64,000 bases of DNA, from positions 1 to 64,000 of IMG/VR virus record IMGVR_UViG_3300031521_000012, one strand, 5' to 3'. Of the stretch, positions 7,168 to 14,877 are shown in pieces (position 1 is the stretch's first letter; each line of letters opens with the position of its first letter). The notes beneath the pieces were generated by a model that saw only the letters and a program-made list of their open reading frames with translations, searched no databases and had not been told where the DNA came from. This DNA comes from a virus. The translations under genes were made by a program, and so were the position numbers.

Positions 7168-8055
7168 ATGAGAACCAAGAAAATTAAAACAGGTGCAATT
7201 GAATGCGAAATGAAAGATTTGTTTTTTCCTGTTGAATTGCGTGATGAACTTATGCCCTCTAATAAAGAGTATAGCAAAAGAGTTATTGGCTTAATTAATG
7301 GAGCAGACTTTTTGCTTAACCAGTGTAGTGATGTTTATACCTTGGTAAAAAACATTGATATCTTTCCAAAGATCGAAGATGCTTTAAATGCAGCAGGAAT
7401 CGAATTTTCAGTATCTTACAGGCATATTAATCATGTTCGTTTCTATGCAGACTATAAAATTACTGACAGTCGTTATGCTTACACTATGCAAGGTACTGAT
7501 GATATGATTTGTCCAATGATATCAGTTCATCACAGCTACAATGGCTTAACCAAGTACAAAATTATCTTTGGCTATTTCAGACTTGTTTGTTCCAATGGCT
7601 TAACAATTCCAGTTGCTGAAATGGCACAATTCAATTTGGTTATTGTTGGTAAGCATACTGACAGCATTGAAGGTTCATTCAAAAAGCTTGAAAGCATGTT
7701 ACAATACTTTGTTACTGATGCTGAATATATACTCAATAGCATAACAACAAAGTACGAAGCTTTAAATCAAAAGGTTGTGGCTCAAGCTAATTTTAAAACC
7801 AGACTTGAAGAGGTTTTGGAAGCTTCAAAAATCACAATGGTAGATAACAACAAGTTCAATACTCTTAACGATATCACAATGAGAATCGAAGAGGAAGCAA
7901 ACAACAGTCGTTTAGGCTACAATGGCAAAGTAACTGACTTTCTTATCTACAATGGTATAAATCAATACCTGAACGATGATAACCGTAATATCGTTACTCC
8001 TGAACTCCGTATGGAAAAAGATGCTAAGGTATTAGAATATATGTTAGCAAACTAA
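7168..8055 (+). CDS. DUF932-family phage/plasmid protein
   Basis: This 295-residue protein matches the phage/plasmid-like DUF932 family. The central stretch (VRFYADYKITDSRYAY, later MICPMISVHHSYNG, FGYFRLVCSNGLTIPVAEM) is the conserved part, with the hallmark RLVCSNGL near residue 145. A helical C-terminal region follows. DUF932 proteins are common on phages and conjugative plasmids; their biochemical role is not settled. It is a single gene between an ECF-type promoter and a strong terminator. Confidence 0.85.
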   Translation: MRTKKIKTGAIECEMKDLFFPVELRDELMPSNKEYSKRVIGLINGADFLLNQCSDVYTLVKNIDIFPKIEDALNAAGIEFSVSYRHINHVRFYADYKITDSRYAYTMQGTDDMICPMISVHHSYNGLTKYKIIFGYFRLVCSNGLTIPVAEMAQFNLVIVGKHTDSIEGSFKKLESMLQYFVTDAEYILNSITTKYEALNQKVVAQANFKTRLEEVLEASKITMVDNNKFNTLNDITMRIEEEANNSRLGYNGKVTDFLIYNGINQYLNDDNRNIVTPELRMEKDAKVLEYMLAN

Positions 8056-8059
8056 AAGT

Positions 8060-8105
8060 AATAAGGGAGTGATAACCAATGTACACTATCACTCCCTTAT
8101 TGTTT
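8060..8105 (+). terminator. Strong intrinsic terminator
   Basis: A 15-bp perfect stem, AATAAGGGAGTGATA (8060-8074) with TATCACTCCCTTATT (8087-8101), is followed by TGTTTTT. Confidence 0.88.
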
Positions 8106-8130
8106 TTAATTAAAAATAGTTACTATATTT

Positions 8131-8162
8131 TGTAACAAAAGCCTATCGTTAAACGTATTATA
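8131..8162 (+). promoter_or_regulatory. ECF-type promoter
   Basis: TGTAAC 8131-8136, 17-base spacer, CGTATTATA from 8154, then AGTATAACCACTTAA. Confidence 0.82.
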
Positions 8163-8188
8163 AGTATAACCACTTAAAACATTCAGTC

Positions 8189-8743
8189 ATGTTAAAAACA
8201 GTATTTACAGTCGATGAAAGAAACAAAGTTTATGAACTTTCTTTGGTTCACTATAAAAAACGTTTAGTAAAAGGAAACCAATTTGGAATATGCTTTTCAA
8301 TATTGAAAGTACTTGAATATTTATATCCTAATGAATGTTCAGATCGTAATCATTTTAATTGTGATGAATTATCTTTGTTTCCCGAAATCTACAAACATAA
8401 GTCAAAACATAATAGAGACTATTGGTATAGTATTAAAACTAAATATGGTATTGCTAAAAGAATAGCAATCTTCGACCAAGCTATTAAAGAAACTGAACAA
8501 ACTGTTGTAATATTCAGAGCTGAAAGGTCAGGTCAATATAAAATGAGTATCTATGCTTTGTTTCCTTATGTAGCTTATACAGATAAGCTATGTAGTTGTT
8601 ATGCACACGTAGGACAGCATTCTGGAGCTAACTATGACTATTGTATTAAAAACAGTGTTCCTGCCTTACCAGAAGAGTATAGCGACCTGAAAGCTGAACT
8701 TGAAAGTATTGGTTATAACCTGAAAATCCAAAAAAGAAAATAA
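8189..8743 (+). CDS. Two-part protein: array-type N-domain plus AHVGQHS C-domain
   Basis: Residues about 8-105 belong to the paralogue family found in the 27.5-32.1 kb array (DERNKVYELSL, GICFSILK, LFPEIYKHK, YWYS, GIAKRIAIFDQAIKETE). Residues about 125-184 form a second module (YAHVGQHSGANYDYC, then LPEEYSDLKAELESIGYNLKI), which I have the impression of from other phage proteins of unknown role. The fusion suggests these two modules act together. Confidence 0.75.
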   Translation: MLKTVFTVDERNKVYELSLVHYKKRLVKGNQFGICFSILKVLEYLYPNECSDRNHFNCDELSLFPEIYKHKSKHNRDYWYSIKTKYGIAKRIAIFDQAIKETEQTVVIFRAERSGQYKMSIYALFPYVAYTDKLCSCYAHVGQHSGANYDYCIKNSVPALPEEYSDLKAELESIGYNLKIQKRK

Positions 8744-8758
8744 TTTTGTAACATATTG

Positions 8759-8788
8759 GGTGCAATGTACGTTATATATATTGCACCC
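8759..8788 (+). terminator. Hairpin after the 8189 gene, overlapping a weak ECF-like promoter
   Basis: Arms GGGTGCAAT (8759-8767) and ATTGCACCC (8780-8788). A TGTAAC at 8749 with CGTT at 8770 (15-base spacer) is a poor promoter match and may be inactive. Confidence 0.6.
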
Positions 8789-8803
8789 TTAATATATAAA
8801 GCT

Positions 8804-9058
8804 ATGAGCAAAACAATTAGGCATTCAGCAATACCAAGAAACAGGCATAAAAATAAAAAGAATAGATCAACCGATAAGTTCTTTGGTTATCGTGATGGCT
8901 ATACTGATGGTATGAGTAATCCCAAAAAGGGCATTGACTTTGTTAACTATGGCTATCCAAGTGATTATGATTTTAGAACCAAAGCTGAAATCATGCAGAA
9001 AGATGAAGCTAACGACCTGAAAGATATTTTAAATGAATTGATTGAAAGTGAATGTTAA
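8804..9058 (+). CDS. Unknown 84-residue protein
   Basis: The frame is open from 8756, but that part forms the hairpin; ATG 8804 follows the standard AAAGCT leader. The N-terminus is basic (HSAIPRNRHKNKKNR), followed by FFGYRDGYTDGMSNPKKG. No family recognised. Confidence 0.75.
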   Translation: MSKTIRHSAIPRNRHKNKKNRSTDKFFGYRDGYTDGMSNPKKGIDFVNYGYPSDYDFRTKAEIMQKDEANDLKDILNELIESEC

Positions 9059-9084
9059 CATATTTTAATTAAAAACATAAAGCT

Positions 9085-9429
9085 ATGACAAAAACAGGTA
9101 AGTTCACTAAGAAAGAAAAATATAAAATATATTGTACTGCATTAGCAATGTACAAAGCAAATTCCAATAAAGTATATTGGTCTTCATGGGGATTATGCGA
9201 AGCTATTGAACGAGCATTGAAGTCTATATATGGATATTCATACTTTGTGCAATATTCACCTTATTATCATGATATGATTGAGTTTTATCCTGAAATTGCT
9301 AAGCATAAGCCATTAAATAATTATAAGGATGGTTCATATTGGTTTGAAGTCAATTGTGAAGATGGTTATGATAAAAGAGTGACAATTCTTGAGCAGGCTA
9401 TTGAGAAAACTAAGCCAGTAGAGAAGTAA
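9085..9429 (+). CDS. Member of the array-type paralogue family
   Basis: The family signature is complete: KKEKYKIYCTALAMYK at the N-terminus, WGLCEAI near residue 35, FYPEIAKHKP near 70, YWFEV near 86 and GYDKRVTILEQAIEKTK at the end. It sits alone in the rightward block, far from the leftward array. The element ATTTTAATTAAAAA precedes its start. Function unknown. Confidence 0.8.
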   Translation: MTKTGKFTKKEKYKIYCTALAMYKANSNKVYWSSWGLCEAIERALKSIYGYSYFVQYSPYYHDMIEFYPEIAKHKPLNNYKDGSYWFEVNCEDGYDKRVTILEQAIEKTKPVEK

Positions 9430-9464
9430 TATTTTAATTAAAAACAGTTAATTATTTTTGAAAT

Positions 9465-9498
9465 AAACCCTATCATTTTGTAACATTTGATAGGGTTT
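9465..9498 (+). terminator. Hairpin enclosing a -35 box
   Basis: Arms AAACCCTATCA (9465-9475) and TGATAGGGTTT (9488-9498); the 12-base loop carries TGTAAC. Confidence 0.75.
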
Positions 9499-9510
9499 AT
9501 CCGTATTATA
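9479..9510 (+). promoter_or_regulatory. ECF-type promoter with embedded hairpin
   Basis: TGTAAC 9479-9484, 17-base spacer, CGTATTATA from 9502, then AGTATAACCACTTAA. Confidence 0.82.
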
Positions 9511-9536
9511 AGTATAACCACTTAACACAATGTACT

Positions 9537-9809
9537 ATGACAATGTTTAGCCACAATCCCGACAAGTTAATTTACACAGGTAAGAGTAAAGTTAAAAGAT
9601 ACCAATGTACGTTCATACGTTCAGGCAGACGTGATTTAGAAACAGTAACTATTGATCAGATGGATAAGGTTCAAGCACGTAGCCAGTGTGCCAAGGAATT
9701 TGGGAGGCTGGATTACTTTAATGCAGTTGATATACATGAACCAATTAAAATTGAAACTGATATTAAAGATGGCTATGGAAACATAGTTAAGGTAGGTGAC
9801 AAAATTTAA
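9537..9809 (+). CDS. Unknown 90-residue protein
   Basis: Basic N-terminal half (GKSKVKRYQCTFIRSGRRD) followed by VTIDQMDKVQARSQCAKEFG; the last residues (GYGNIVKVGDKI) resemble the edge of a small beta-barrel. No family recognised. A second ATG two codons in is also possible as start. Confidence 0.75.
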   Translation: MTMFSHNPDKLIYTGKSKVKRYQCTFIRSGRRDLETVTIDQMDKVQARSQCAKEFGRLDYFNAVDIHEPIKIETDIKDGYGNIVKVGDKI

Positions 9810-9813
9810 TAAT

Positions 9814-10188
9814 ATGAAAAAGAGTAGAGTCATTGCTAACTATGGTATTGAGAGAAACAAAAAGCCATTAGCAAATATCATATACACTATTGAGGTTGTT
9901 TCACCTACTCAATTAAAACCAAGTACTGACTTGTCTAAGCTAGAAGAGTTTAAGTTCAAAGATTTGGGCTACATAACAATAACAAGTGAATATGAAGGTA
10001 AGGAAGAGAGTCGTGCTTGGAATGGATTTAGAACACCAAAGTATATTCAAACCTTATTAGGCGAAAAGCAATGGTCTAAATTTTGTCAGGGTAAAAGAAA
10101 GTTTGTTATTCAGCGTAGGTATGATGGTAAAAACATTAAACTTGTTAAGCAACAAATATTTAATCAAATATTAAATGATAACTTGTAA
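9814..10188 (+). CDS. Unknown 124-residue basic protein
   Basis: The frame opens at 9796, overlapping the previous gene; ATG 9814, four bases after its stop, is the better start. The protein is lysine-rich with TPKYIQTLLGEKQWSKFCQGKRKFVIQRRYDGKN. Its TAA stop lies inside the -35 TGTAAC of the next promoter. Confidence 0.78.
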   Translation: MKKSRVIANYGIERNKKPLANIIYTIEVVSPTQLKPSTDLSKLEEFKFKDLGYITITSEYEGKEESRAWNGFRTPKYIQTLLGEKQWSKFCQGKRKFVIQRRYDGKNIKLVKQQIFNQILNDNL

Positions 10189-10215
10189 CCTTTTCTACTT
10201 AAGAAACGTATTATA
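10184..10215 (+). promoter_or_regulatory. ECF-type promoter overlapping a stop codon
   Basis: TGTAAC 10184-10189 (contains the TAA of the preceding gene), 17-base spacer, CGTATTATA from 10207, then GGTATAACCACTTAA. Confidence 0.8.
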
Positions 10216-10240
10216 GGTATAACCACTTAATCATAAAGCT

Positions 10241-10663
10241 ATGGAAAATAACATTAAACTAACCTTAGTTAAAACAGTTAACTATGATTTAAATCCATTC
10301 GGAAAGTTCTTAATTAAAGATATTGCATTTGATAAGAGAGCAACCAATGCTAATCCCAAAACGTTGTTATTCAACGTAATAACTTTCGATGAAAGAGCTG
10401 GTATGCCATATGATGAAGACCAGTATAATATGATAGTCAAGTACATGAAAAAGAATAAGACTGACATATTAGTAAGTAGAGATACTTACAATACAAATAC
10501 CTACTATACTCTTATGGGTAAAAATCTTGTTGAGATCACACATCCCAAACTTCGCATATATCAAAACTTTATTGAGAGTCATTTCTTAAAAGATGCACCA
10601 ATTGATGAAGCTTGGCAAAAGTTTGATGCTTGGTATAAAGCCAGTAAGTATGTCATTTTTTAA
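10241..10663 (+). CDS. Unknown 140-residue protein
   Basis: Not recognised. A beta-rich first half (IKLTLVKTVNYDLNPFGKFL) is followed by a helical tail (IDEAWQKFDAWYKASKYV). Single-gene unit. Confidence 0.78.
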   Translation: MENNIKLTLVKTVNYDLNPFGKFLIKDIAFDKRATNANPKTLLFNVITFDERAGMPYDEDQYNMIVKYMKKNKTDILVSRDTYNTNTYYTLMGKNLVEITHPKLRIYQNFIESHFLKDAPIDEAWQKFDAWYKASKYVIF

Positions 10664-10692
10664 TTAAAAACAGTTGTAATTAATTATAATTT

Positions 10693-10725
10693 AAACCCTA
10701 TCATTTGTAACATTTGATAGGGTTT
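10693..10725 (+). terminator. Hairpin enclosing a -35 box
   Basis: Arms AAACCCTATCA (10693-10703) and TGATAGGGTTT (10715-10725), loop TTTGTAACATT. Confidence 0.75.
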
Positions 10726-10737
10726 AAACGTATTATA
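10706..10737 (+). promoter_or_regulatory. ECF-type promoter with embedded hairpin
   Basis: TGTAAC 10706-10711, 17-base spacer, CGTATTATA from 10729, then GATATAACCACTTAA. Confidence 0.83.
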
Positions 10738-10763
10738 GATATAACCACTTAAAACCTATTGTC

Positions 10764-11102
10764 ATGACAAAGAAAGAATTTAAAGAACTTGCAAGTGTAC
10801 ATATGTACGGCAAAAGAAGTAATGGCATGATAGCTATTTACTATGACTGGAAACAAGGTGAAATAGATGGTAATATTTTTGTTGGCTTTAAGTATGCTAT
10901 CTTCACAAGGCAGGGAAACATAACACAAGTTAAATTATTAAAGTTATTCTATGAATTGATTTTTGAGGTTAGCGAAGTTGATTTGCCATACTATGTAACA
11001 TTTGTAAAAGTAAGCGATATTAACAGATTTAAAGTTCCTATCACAAGTAACGGTTTAAATCATTTAGATAATATATATAATGAAGCTGAAAATCATTACT
11101 AA
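10764..11102 (+). CDS. Unknown 112-residue protein
   Basis: No family recognised. It appears to be an alpha/beta protein (FVGFKYAIFTRQGNITQVKL, LFYELIFEVSEVDLPYYVTF). Single-gene unit bounded by two hairpin-promoters. Confidence 0.75.
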   Translation: MTKKEFKELASVHMYGKRSNGMIAIYYDWKQGEIDGNIFVGFKYAIFTRQGNITQVKLLKLFYELIFEVSEVDLPYYVTFVKVSDINRFKVPITSNGLNHLDNIYNEAENHY

Positions 11103-11113
11103 TAATTAAAAAT

Positions 11114-11146
11114 AAACCCTATCATTTGTAACATTTGATAGGGTTT
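11114..11146 (+). terminator. Hairpin enclosing a -35 box
   Basis: Arms AAACCCTATCA (11114-11124) and TGATAGGGTTT (11136-11146), loop TTTGTAACATT. Confidence 0.75.
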
Positions 11147-11158
11147 AAACGTATTATA
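11127..11158 (+). promoter_or_regulatory. ECF-type promoter with embedded hairpin
   Basis: TGTAAC 11127-11132, 17-base spacer, CGTATTATA from 11150, then AGTATAACCACTTAA. Confidence 0.83.
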
Positions 11159-11185
11159 AGTATAACCACTTAAAACCATAAAGCT

Positions 11186-11401
11186 ATGAAGACTTATTAT
11201 TATGACCTGCATGTTTTTTTCAGTAGAAATGATGGCTATTCAATTCCAATTGCACTTGAAAGCATTGATGAATTGTCCGAATATGAAGTAATTGAACTTG
11301 CAATTGAAATGGATTTATTTCAGGAAGATGGTGACCAAAATCAAGTCGATTATGTATTGAATATTGATGAAGTTGAATATAACCAAATGAAGGGAATTTA
11401 A
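11186..11401 (+). CDS. Unknown 71-residue acidic protein
   Basis: Acidic protein (ESIDELSEYEVIELAIEMD, then EDGDQNQVDYVLNIDEVEY). Not recognised. Single-gene unit between two hairpin-promoters. Confidence 0.72.
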   Translation: MKTYYYDLHVFFSRNDGYSIPIALESIDELSEYEVIELAIEMDLFQEDGDQNQVDYVLNIDEVEYNQMKGI

Positions 11402-11410
11402 TCTAAAAAT

Positions 11411-11443
11411 AAAGCCTACTATTTGTAACATTTAGTAGGCTTT
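11411..11443 (+). terminator. Hairpin enclosing a -35 box
   Basis: Arms AAAGCCTACTA (11411-11421) and TAGTAGGCTTT (11433-11443), loop TTTGTAACATT. Stem differs from the other copies by paired changes. Confidence 0.75.
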
Positions 11444-11455
11444 ATCCGTATAATA
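11424..11455 (+). promoter_or_regulatory. ECF-type promoter with embedded hairpin
   Basis: TGTAAC 11424-11429, 17-base spacer, CGTATAATA from 11447, then TGTATAACCACTTAA. Confidence 0.82.
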
Positions 11456-11482
11456 TGTATAACCACTTAAAACCATAAAACT

Positions 11483-11755
11483 ATGTTCCTCGATGATCAA
11501 ATTATTCAGACAGTAAAAGAACTGACTAGCAAAAGAGAGTCAGCAGCAATCATCAAAGCAAATGTATTTAATACTTGCATTGATAAGTTACAGGCAGATC
11601 AAACCGTATTGGGTTTTGAGAAAGCATTACACAGGGTAAATTCATACTTTGATGTTGCAGCTAATAAGCTAAGCAAGCAAAACAATACTTGCATCAAAGT
11701 AGGTCAGTTCAATGCATTCGTTAATTCAACATTGAAAATTGCTAAATATTTATAA
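11483..11755 (+). CDS. Unknown 90-residue helical protein
   Basis: Predicted all-helical (IIQTVKELTSKRESAAIIKA, NTCIDKLQADQTVLGFEKAL). No family recognised. First of two genes in its unit. Confidence 0.73.
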   Translation: MFLDDQIIQTVKELTSKRESAAIIKANVFNTCIDKLQADQTVLGFEKALHRVNSYFDVAANKLSKQNNTCIKVGQFNAFVNSTLKIAKYL

Positions 11756-11792
11756 GCTATGACAAATCATTTTTAATTAAAAACTGTAAGCT

Positions 11793-11978
11793 ATGTATGA
11801 AATAATTGAAATTACTCATAAGAACTGGTATAATCTTACCAATCAATTGAATGCAAAGTCAGGTATTGAAGTCATTCAAGTATTGGAAACTGTAACACGT
11901 TATGGTCAATATCCTGAAGACCCAAAACACTATGAGTCACAAGTTTTAGTTAAAAACATTCTCACTGATATTGGATAA
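11793..11978 (+). CDS. Unknown 61-residue protein
   Basis: Start directly follows TTTTTAATTAAAAACTGTAAGCT, the recurrent intercistronic element. No family recognised. Confidence 0.7.
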   Translation: MYEIIEITHKNWYNLTNQLNAKSGIEVIQVLETVTRYGQYPEDPKHYESQVLVKNILTDIG

Positions 11979-11992
11979 ACTATTTTAAAAAT

Positions 11993-12025
11993 AAACCCTA
12001 CTAATTGTAACTTTTAGTAGGGTTT
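11993..12025 (+). terminator. Hairpin enclosing a -35 box
   Basis: Arms AAACCCTACTA (11993-12003) and TAGTAGGGTTT (12015-12025), loop ATTGTAACTTT. Confidence 0.75.
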
Positions 12026-12037
12026 AAACGTATTATA
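12006..12037 (+). promoter_or_regulatory. ECF-type promoter with embedded hairpin
   Basis: TGTAAC 12006-12011, 17-base spacer, CGTATTATA from 12029, then GATATAACCACTTAA. Confidence 0.83.
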
Positions 12038-12063
12038 GATATAACCACTTAACACTTAAAATC

Positions 12064-13293
12064 ATGTTGGAAACAGGAATAGTCCATTTCTCAATAGGTG
12101 AGGAGTTTGGAATAAGAATAATGGAAATTGCTCAAGAACATTTAATCTATGGAAACAATCCTATCAAAGCATTAAGAACCATTACTGACAGTCTTATGGG
12201 TTGTCCAGATGATCTGGCACTCAGAATTTTAAAAGGTGATATGGTTTTACCTGTTGATGTTGATACGCAAGAAGTTATTTGTCAAGATCGTATTCCAGTT
12301 GTTCATGATCAATATCCTAAAATTGATGTATTGTATTATGCTCAATCCAATGCAGGTGTTATTGAAGATCATACGCATGATTTTATTGAGTCGTTTAATA
12401 TTTTGCAAAACAGAATTAGATATAATTCTTATAAGTTCAGTTTTAGTTTTGATATCAATTCAATACTGAAATATTGCTCAGGTGATGATAGTGGAATATT
12501 AGATGAACTTGAATACGATGCAGAGGTTAATGGTATTGGTGCATTGGTTAAGTGTGCAAAGATATTCATTGAAAAGGGAATGAAAACCATATCCATATTG
12601 GATTGGATGATCAAAAATTGGGGACATGACAAAAATTTCATGGATGATAATAAGCCATTTATTGAAAACATGTGCGTTAATGAAGATGAATATTTGGTAT
12701 TGTATAATAGAAAACTAATGTCCGATTGTATTATGCAGGTCGTACAAGCATTGCAAACAACTGTTGATGGTTCATTTAAAGTTGATGATATTGATGAAGA
12801 CAATAGCTTGCAAAACTATATTGATGCTTCACTGGAAATCAATAAGGTATTGTCCACTGAAATTCAACCTGTTAACATATTAGATAAATACAGCGCAGGT
12901 TGGTTAAGTCCCGAAGGTGATTTTTATGCTTTGAACGGTGAAATTGCAAATATGCTTCACAATCAAATTGCAGATGCTTTACAGGAAAAAGGAATTGTAC
13001 CTAGTGATGAAATATTAGATAATCATTCCAAAGATGCATGGCTTGAACAACAAGGTTGGGTAAAAATACATGGAGATAATGTACAGTTCGGTGGTTGCTT
13101 GAATAGTCAAATTGGTTTAATCAATGTTGATATAACCAATGTACAAGCAAGGCTAATATATGAATATGGGCAAATAGCTTGTAATGGTGTATTATCAATG
13201 GGCTGGAAACGTGAACGCATTTCAGCGGTGAAGTTTCAAATGTTATATGAAGCAAACATACCGTTTTTAAATAAAACATATTTTGAGTTTTAG
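12064..13293 (+). CDS. Unknown 409-residue phage protein
   Basis: One of the larger rightward products. The N-terminal and central parts are not recognised. Residues about 280-345 (GWLSPEGDFYALNGEIANML, later WLEQQGWVKI) resemble a short module that occurs in other phage hypothetical proteins of unknown role. No catalytic motif stands out. It is a single gene with its own hairpin-promoter before and after. The sequence just past its stop (AGTGGTTAT) is complementary to the common leader ATAACCACT. Confidence 0.8.
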   Translation: MLETGIVHFSIGEEFGIRIMEIAQEHLIYGNNPIKALRTITDSLMGCPDDLALRILKGDMVLPVDVDTQEVICQDRIPVVHDQYPKIDVLYYAQSNAGVIEDHTHDFIESFNILQNRIRYNSYKFSFSFDINSILKYCSGDDSGILDELEYDAEVNGIGALVKCAKIFIEKGMKTISILDWMIKNWGHDKNFMDDNKPFIENMCVNEDEYLVLYNRKLMSDCIMQVVQALQTTVDGSFKVDDIDEDNSLQNYIDASLEINKVLSTEIQPVNILDKYSAGWLSPEGDFYALNGEIANMLHNQIADALQEKGIVPSDEILDNHSKDAWLEQQGWVKIHGDNVQFGGCLNSQIGLINVDITNVQARLIYEYGQIACNGVLSMGWKRERISAVKFQMLYEANIPFLNKTYFEF

Positions 13294-13314
13294 TGGTTAT
13301 AAACTTTAAATAAA

Positions 13315-13346
13315 AAAGCCAGTCATTGTAACATTTGACTGGCTTT
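13315..13346 (+). terminator. Hairpin enclosing a -35 box
   Basis: Arms AAAGCCAGTCA (13315-13325) and TGACTGGCTTT (13336-13346), loop TTGTAACATT. This is the most divergent stem of the series and is still fully paired. Confidence 0.75.
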
Positions 13347-13358
13347 AAACGTATAATA
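13327..13358 (+). promoter_or_regulatory. ECF-type promoter with embedded hairpin
   Basis: TGTAAC 13327-13332, 17-base spacer, CGTATAATA from 13350. Confidence 0.82.
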
Positions 13359-13380
13359 GATATACTAATAACATAAAGCA

Positions 13381-13776
13381 ATGGAAGATACTTTAATCAC
13401 ACTAAAAACATTTCATTCAGCTAAGGAAAAGGGTTTCAGTAATATCAAAACCTTTTACGATAGAGTAAAGAAAAGCTATTGTGATGCAAGAGGTGAGCCA
13501 ACAAATGAAACTTATTTCCGTGCTGAACTTGTGACTGAAGAGGTTATTCCTACTCAATCACTTTTGGCTAAATGGCTACGTGAAGTACATTTAATTTATA
13601 TTAGTGTTATCATATCCGATACTGATGATTATATTAATGAACCACGTTATAAGGTTGAAGTAAGAATGAGAAGAGGTGATATGCTTAAAATGTTTAAAAC
13701 AACCTATATGTTTTTAAAGTATGATGATGCTTTAGAAACGGGTTTACAAGAAGCATTAAAATTGATAAAGTTATAA
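13381..13776 (+). CDS. Unknown 131-residue protein
   Basis: Alpha/beta protein with charged stretches (RVKKSYCDARGEPTNETYFR, YKVEVRMRRGDMLKMF). Not recognised. First of two genes in its unit. Confidence 0.75.
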   Translation: MEDTLITLKTFHSAKEKGFSNIKTFYDRVKKSYCDARGEPTNETYFRAELVTEEVIPTQSLLAKWLREVHLIYISVIISDTDDYINEPRYKVEVRMRRGDMLKMFKTTYMFLKYDDALETGLQEALKLIKL

Positions 13777-13796
13777 CATTTTTAATTAAAAATTGT

Positions 13797-14000
13797 ATGT
13801 CAAAAATTATATTAGACGTTACTGATTGTAACGTCAGAGAGTTATCAATAGTTCATGATGCTTTAAAATCATTAAATAAAGCAGTAGCAAGCATGAAAGT
13901 GTTTAGTGATACATTTGTGTCGGTAAGCAAAGATAATGCAGCAGAAGCAGCTAAAATGAACGATATTGATACTAATGCTATATGTGAACATTTCTTTTAG
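13797..14000 (+). CDS. Unknown 67-residue helical protein
   Basis: Starts three bases after TTTTTAATTAAAAAT. Helical (HDALKSLNKAVASMKVF). Just past the stop, TTAAGTGGTTTTAAG is complementary to the promoter leader CTTAAAACCACTTAA. Confidence 0.7.
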   Translation: MSKIILDVTDCNVRELSIVHDALKSLNKAVASMKVFSDTFVSVSKDNAAEAAKMNDIDTNAICEHFF

Positions 14001-14068
14001 GCTTAAGTGGTTTTAAGTTTTAATTAAAAATTGCATGGCTATATTGGTCATGCTTTTTTGTTATTATT

Positions 14069-14099
14069 TGTAACTTTTAACCAAGTCAAACGTATTATA
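14069..14099 (+). promoter_or_regulatory. ECF-type promoter
   Basis: TGTAAC 14069-14074, 16-base spacer, CGTATTATA from 14091, then GATATAACCACTTAA. It serves a run of four very small genes. Confidence 0.82.
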
Positions 14100-14126
14100 G
14101 ATATAACCACTTAAAATCTAAACACA

Positions 14127-14228
14127 ATGGCAACTAAAAAAATTAAAACAAACAGAGCAGTTCTTAATTCAATGATTAAAGAACTGAATGATTTTGAATT
14201 AGCAATCCTCAGAGAGAGAGAATTATGA
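14127..14228 (+). CDS. Small 33-residue protein
   Basis: Reads MATKKIKTNRAVLNSMIKEL and ends in AILREREL. The start resembles that of the DUF932 gene (RTKKIKTGAI). The stop overlaps the next start (ATGA), which supports a real coupled pair. Function unknown. Confidence 0.6.
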   Translation: MATKKIKTNRAVLNSMIKELNDFELAILREREL

Positions 14229-14356
14229 CTTCAGCAACCAATGTTGTTGCATCCAAAGAACAACTGATGGTATCAATGAAAGATCATTTCATTTCACCTA
14301 TGCTTTATGTAGGCACAATGGAAAGAGTTTTGAAACTTGTTAAGTTTGATGATTAA
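14225..14356 (+). CDS. Small 43-residue protein
   Basis: Starts in an ATGA overlap with the previous frame and ends KLVKFDD. Mostly helical. Function unknown. Confidence 0.6.
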   Translation: MTSATNVVASKEQLMVSMKDHFISPMLYVGTMERVLKLVKFDD

Positions 14357-14376
14357 CAGTTTTTAATTAAAAAGCT

Positions 14377-14502
14377 ATGAAACTGTATATCCAAAAGTTC
14401 ATCAAGAAATATCATATTGCATTATACATACTAAAGATAGTTCTTGTAATGTCAGCAATGACTTATTACCTATCACATGTAACAGTAACAGCTAAATTCT
14501 AA
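14377..14502 (+). CDS. Small membrane protein, 41 residues
   Basis: Basic N-terminus (KLYIQKFIKKYH) followed by one hydrophobic helix (IALYILKIVLVMSAMTYYL). Start follows TTTTTAATTAAAAAGCT. Single-span membrane protein of unknown role. Confidence 0.62.
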   Translation: MKLYIQKFIKKYHIALYILKIVLVMSAMTYYLSHVTVTAKF

Positions 14503-14506
14503 AGCT

Positions 14507-14650
14507 ATGAAAAAGTTCATTGTCAAACATAAAGCTATCATATTTATATCAATAGTTATTATCATTGGAGTATCAGCATTTTTATACTTTCATGGAGTGC
14601 CTGTTGATAGTGCAGAAAAGTTCACTTGGGATAACCTGTTGAACGGTTAA
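14507..14650 (+). CDS. Small membrane protein, 47 residues
   Basis: KKFIVKHK then a hydrophobic helix (AIIFISIVIIIGVSAFLYF) and a short polar tail. Begins four bases after the previous stop. It may act with its neighbour; phage inner-membrane peptides are often lysis- or exclusion-related, but nothing here proves that. Confidence 0.65.
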   Translation: MKKFIVKHKAIIFISIVIIIGVSAFLYFHGVPVDSAEKFTWDNLLNG

Positions 14651-14762
14651 GAATGAGTATTAACATATGTTATAAACCAGCCTAAAGAAAGCATAGTATG
14701 GACAGAGCGCCCCCGAAGTAATTACTTCTAAATATAATAACAAATGTTATAAGACAAATTTT

Positions 14763-14798
14763 AAAAAGCAATGGTTATGGTGACCCATTGCTTTTTTT
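14763..14798 (+). terminator. Intrinsic terminator
   Basis: AAAAAGCAATGG (14763-14774) pairs with CCATTGCTTTTT (about 14785-14796), followed by more T residues. It ends the four-gene unit. Confidence 0.85.
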
Positions 14799-14841
14799 AA
14801 TTAAAAACAGTTGATTATTAATTAAAAAAGTTTATACTTTT

Positions 14842-14873
14842 TGTAACATTTAACCCTACTTAAACGTATTATA
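14842..14873 (+). promoter_or_regulatory. ECF-type promoter of small RNA element copy 2
   Basis: TGTAAC 14842-14847, 17-base spacer, CGTATTATA from 14865. Confidence 0.8.
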
Positions 14874-14877
14874 TGTA

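Noticed and set aside
12236-12803. Extra frames on both strands inside the 409-residue gene
   Set aside because: They lie wholly within a longer well-placed gene and look like hydrophobic or serine-rich out-of-frame readings.
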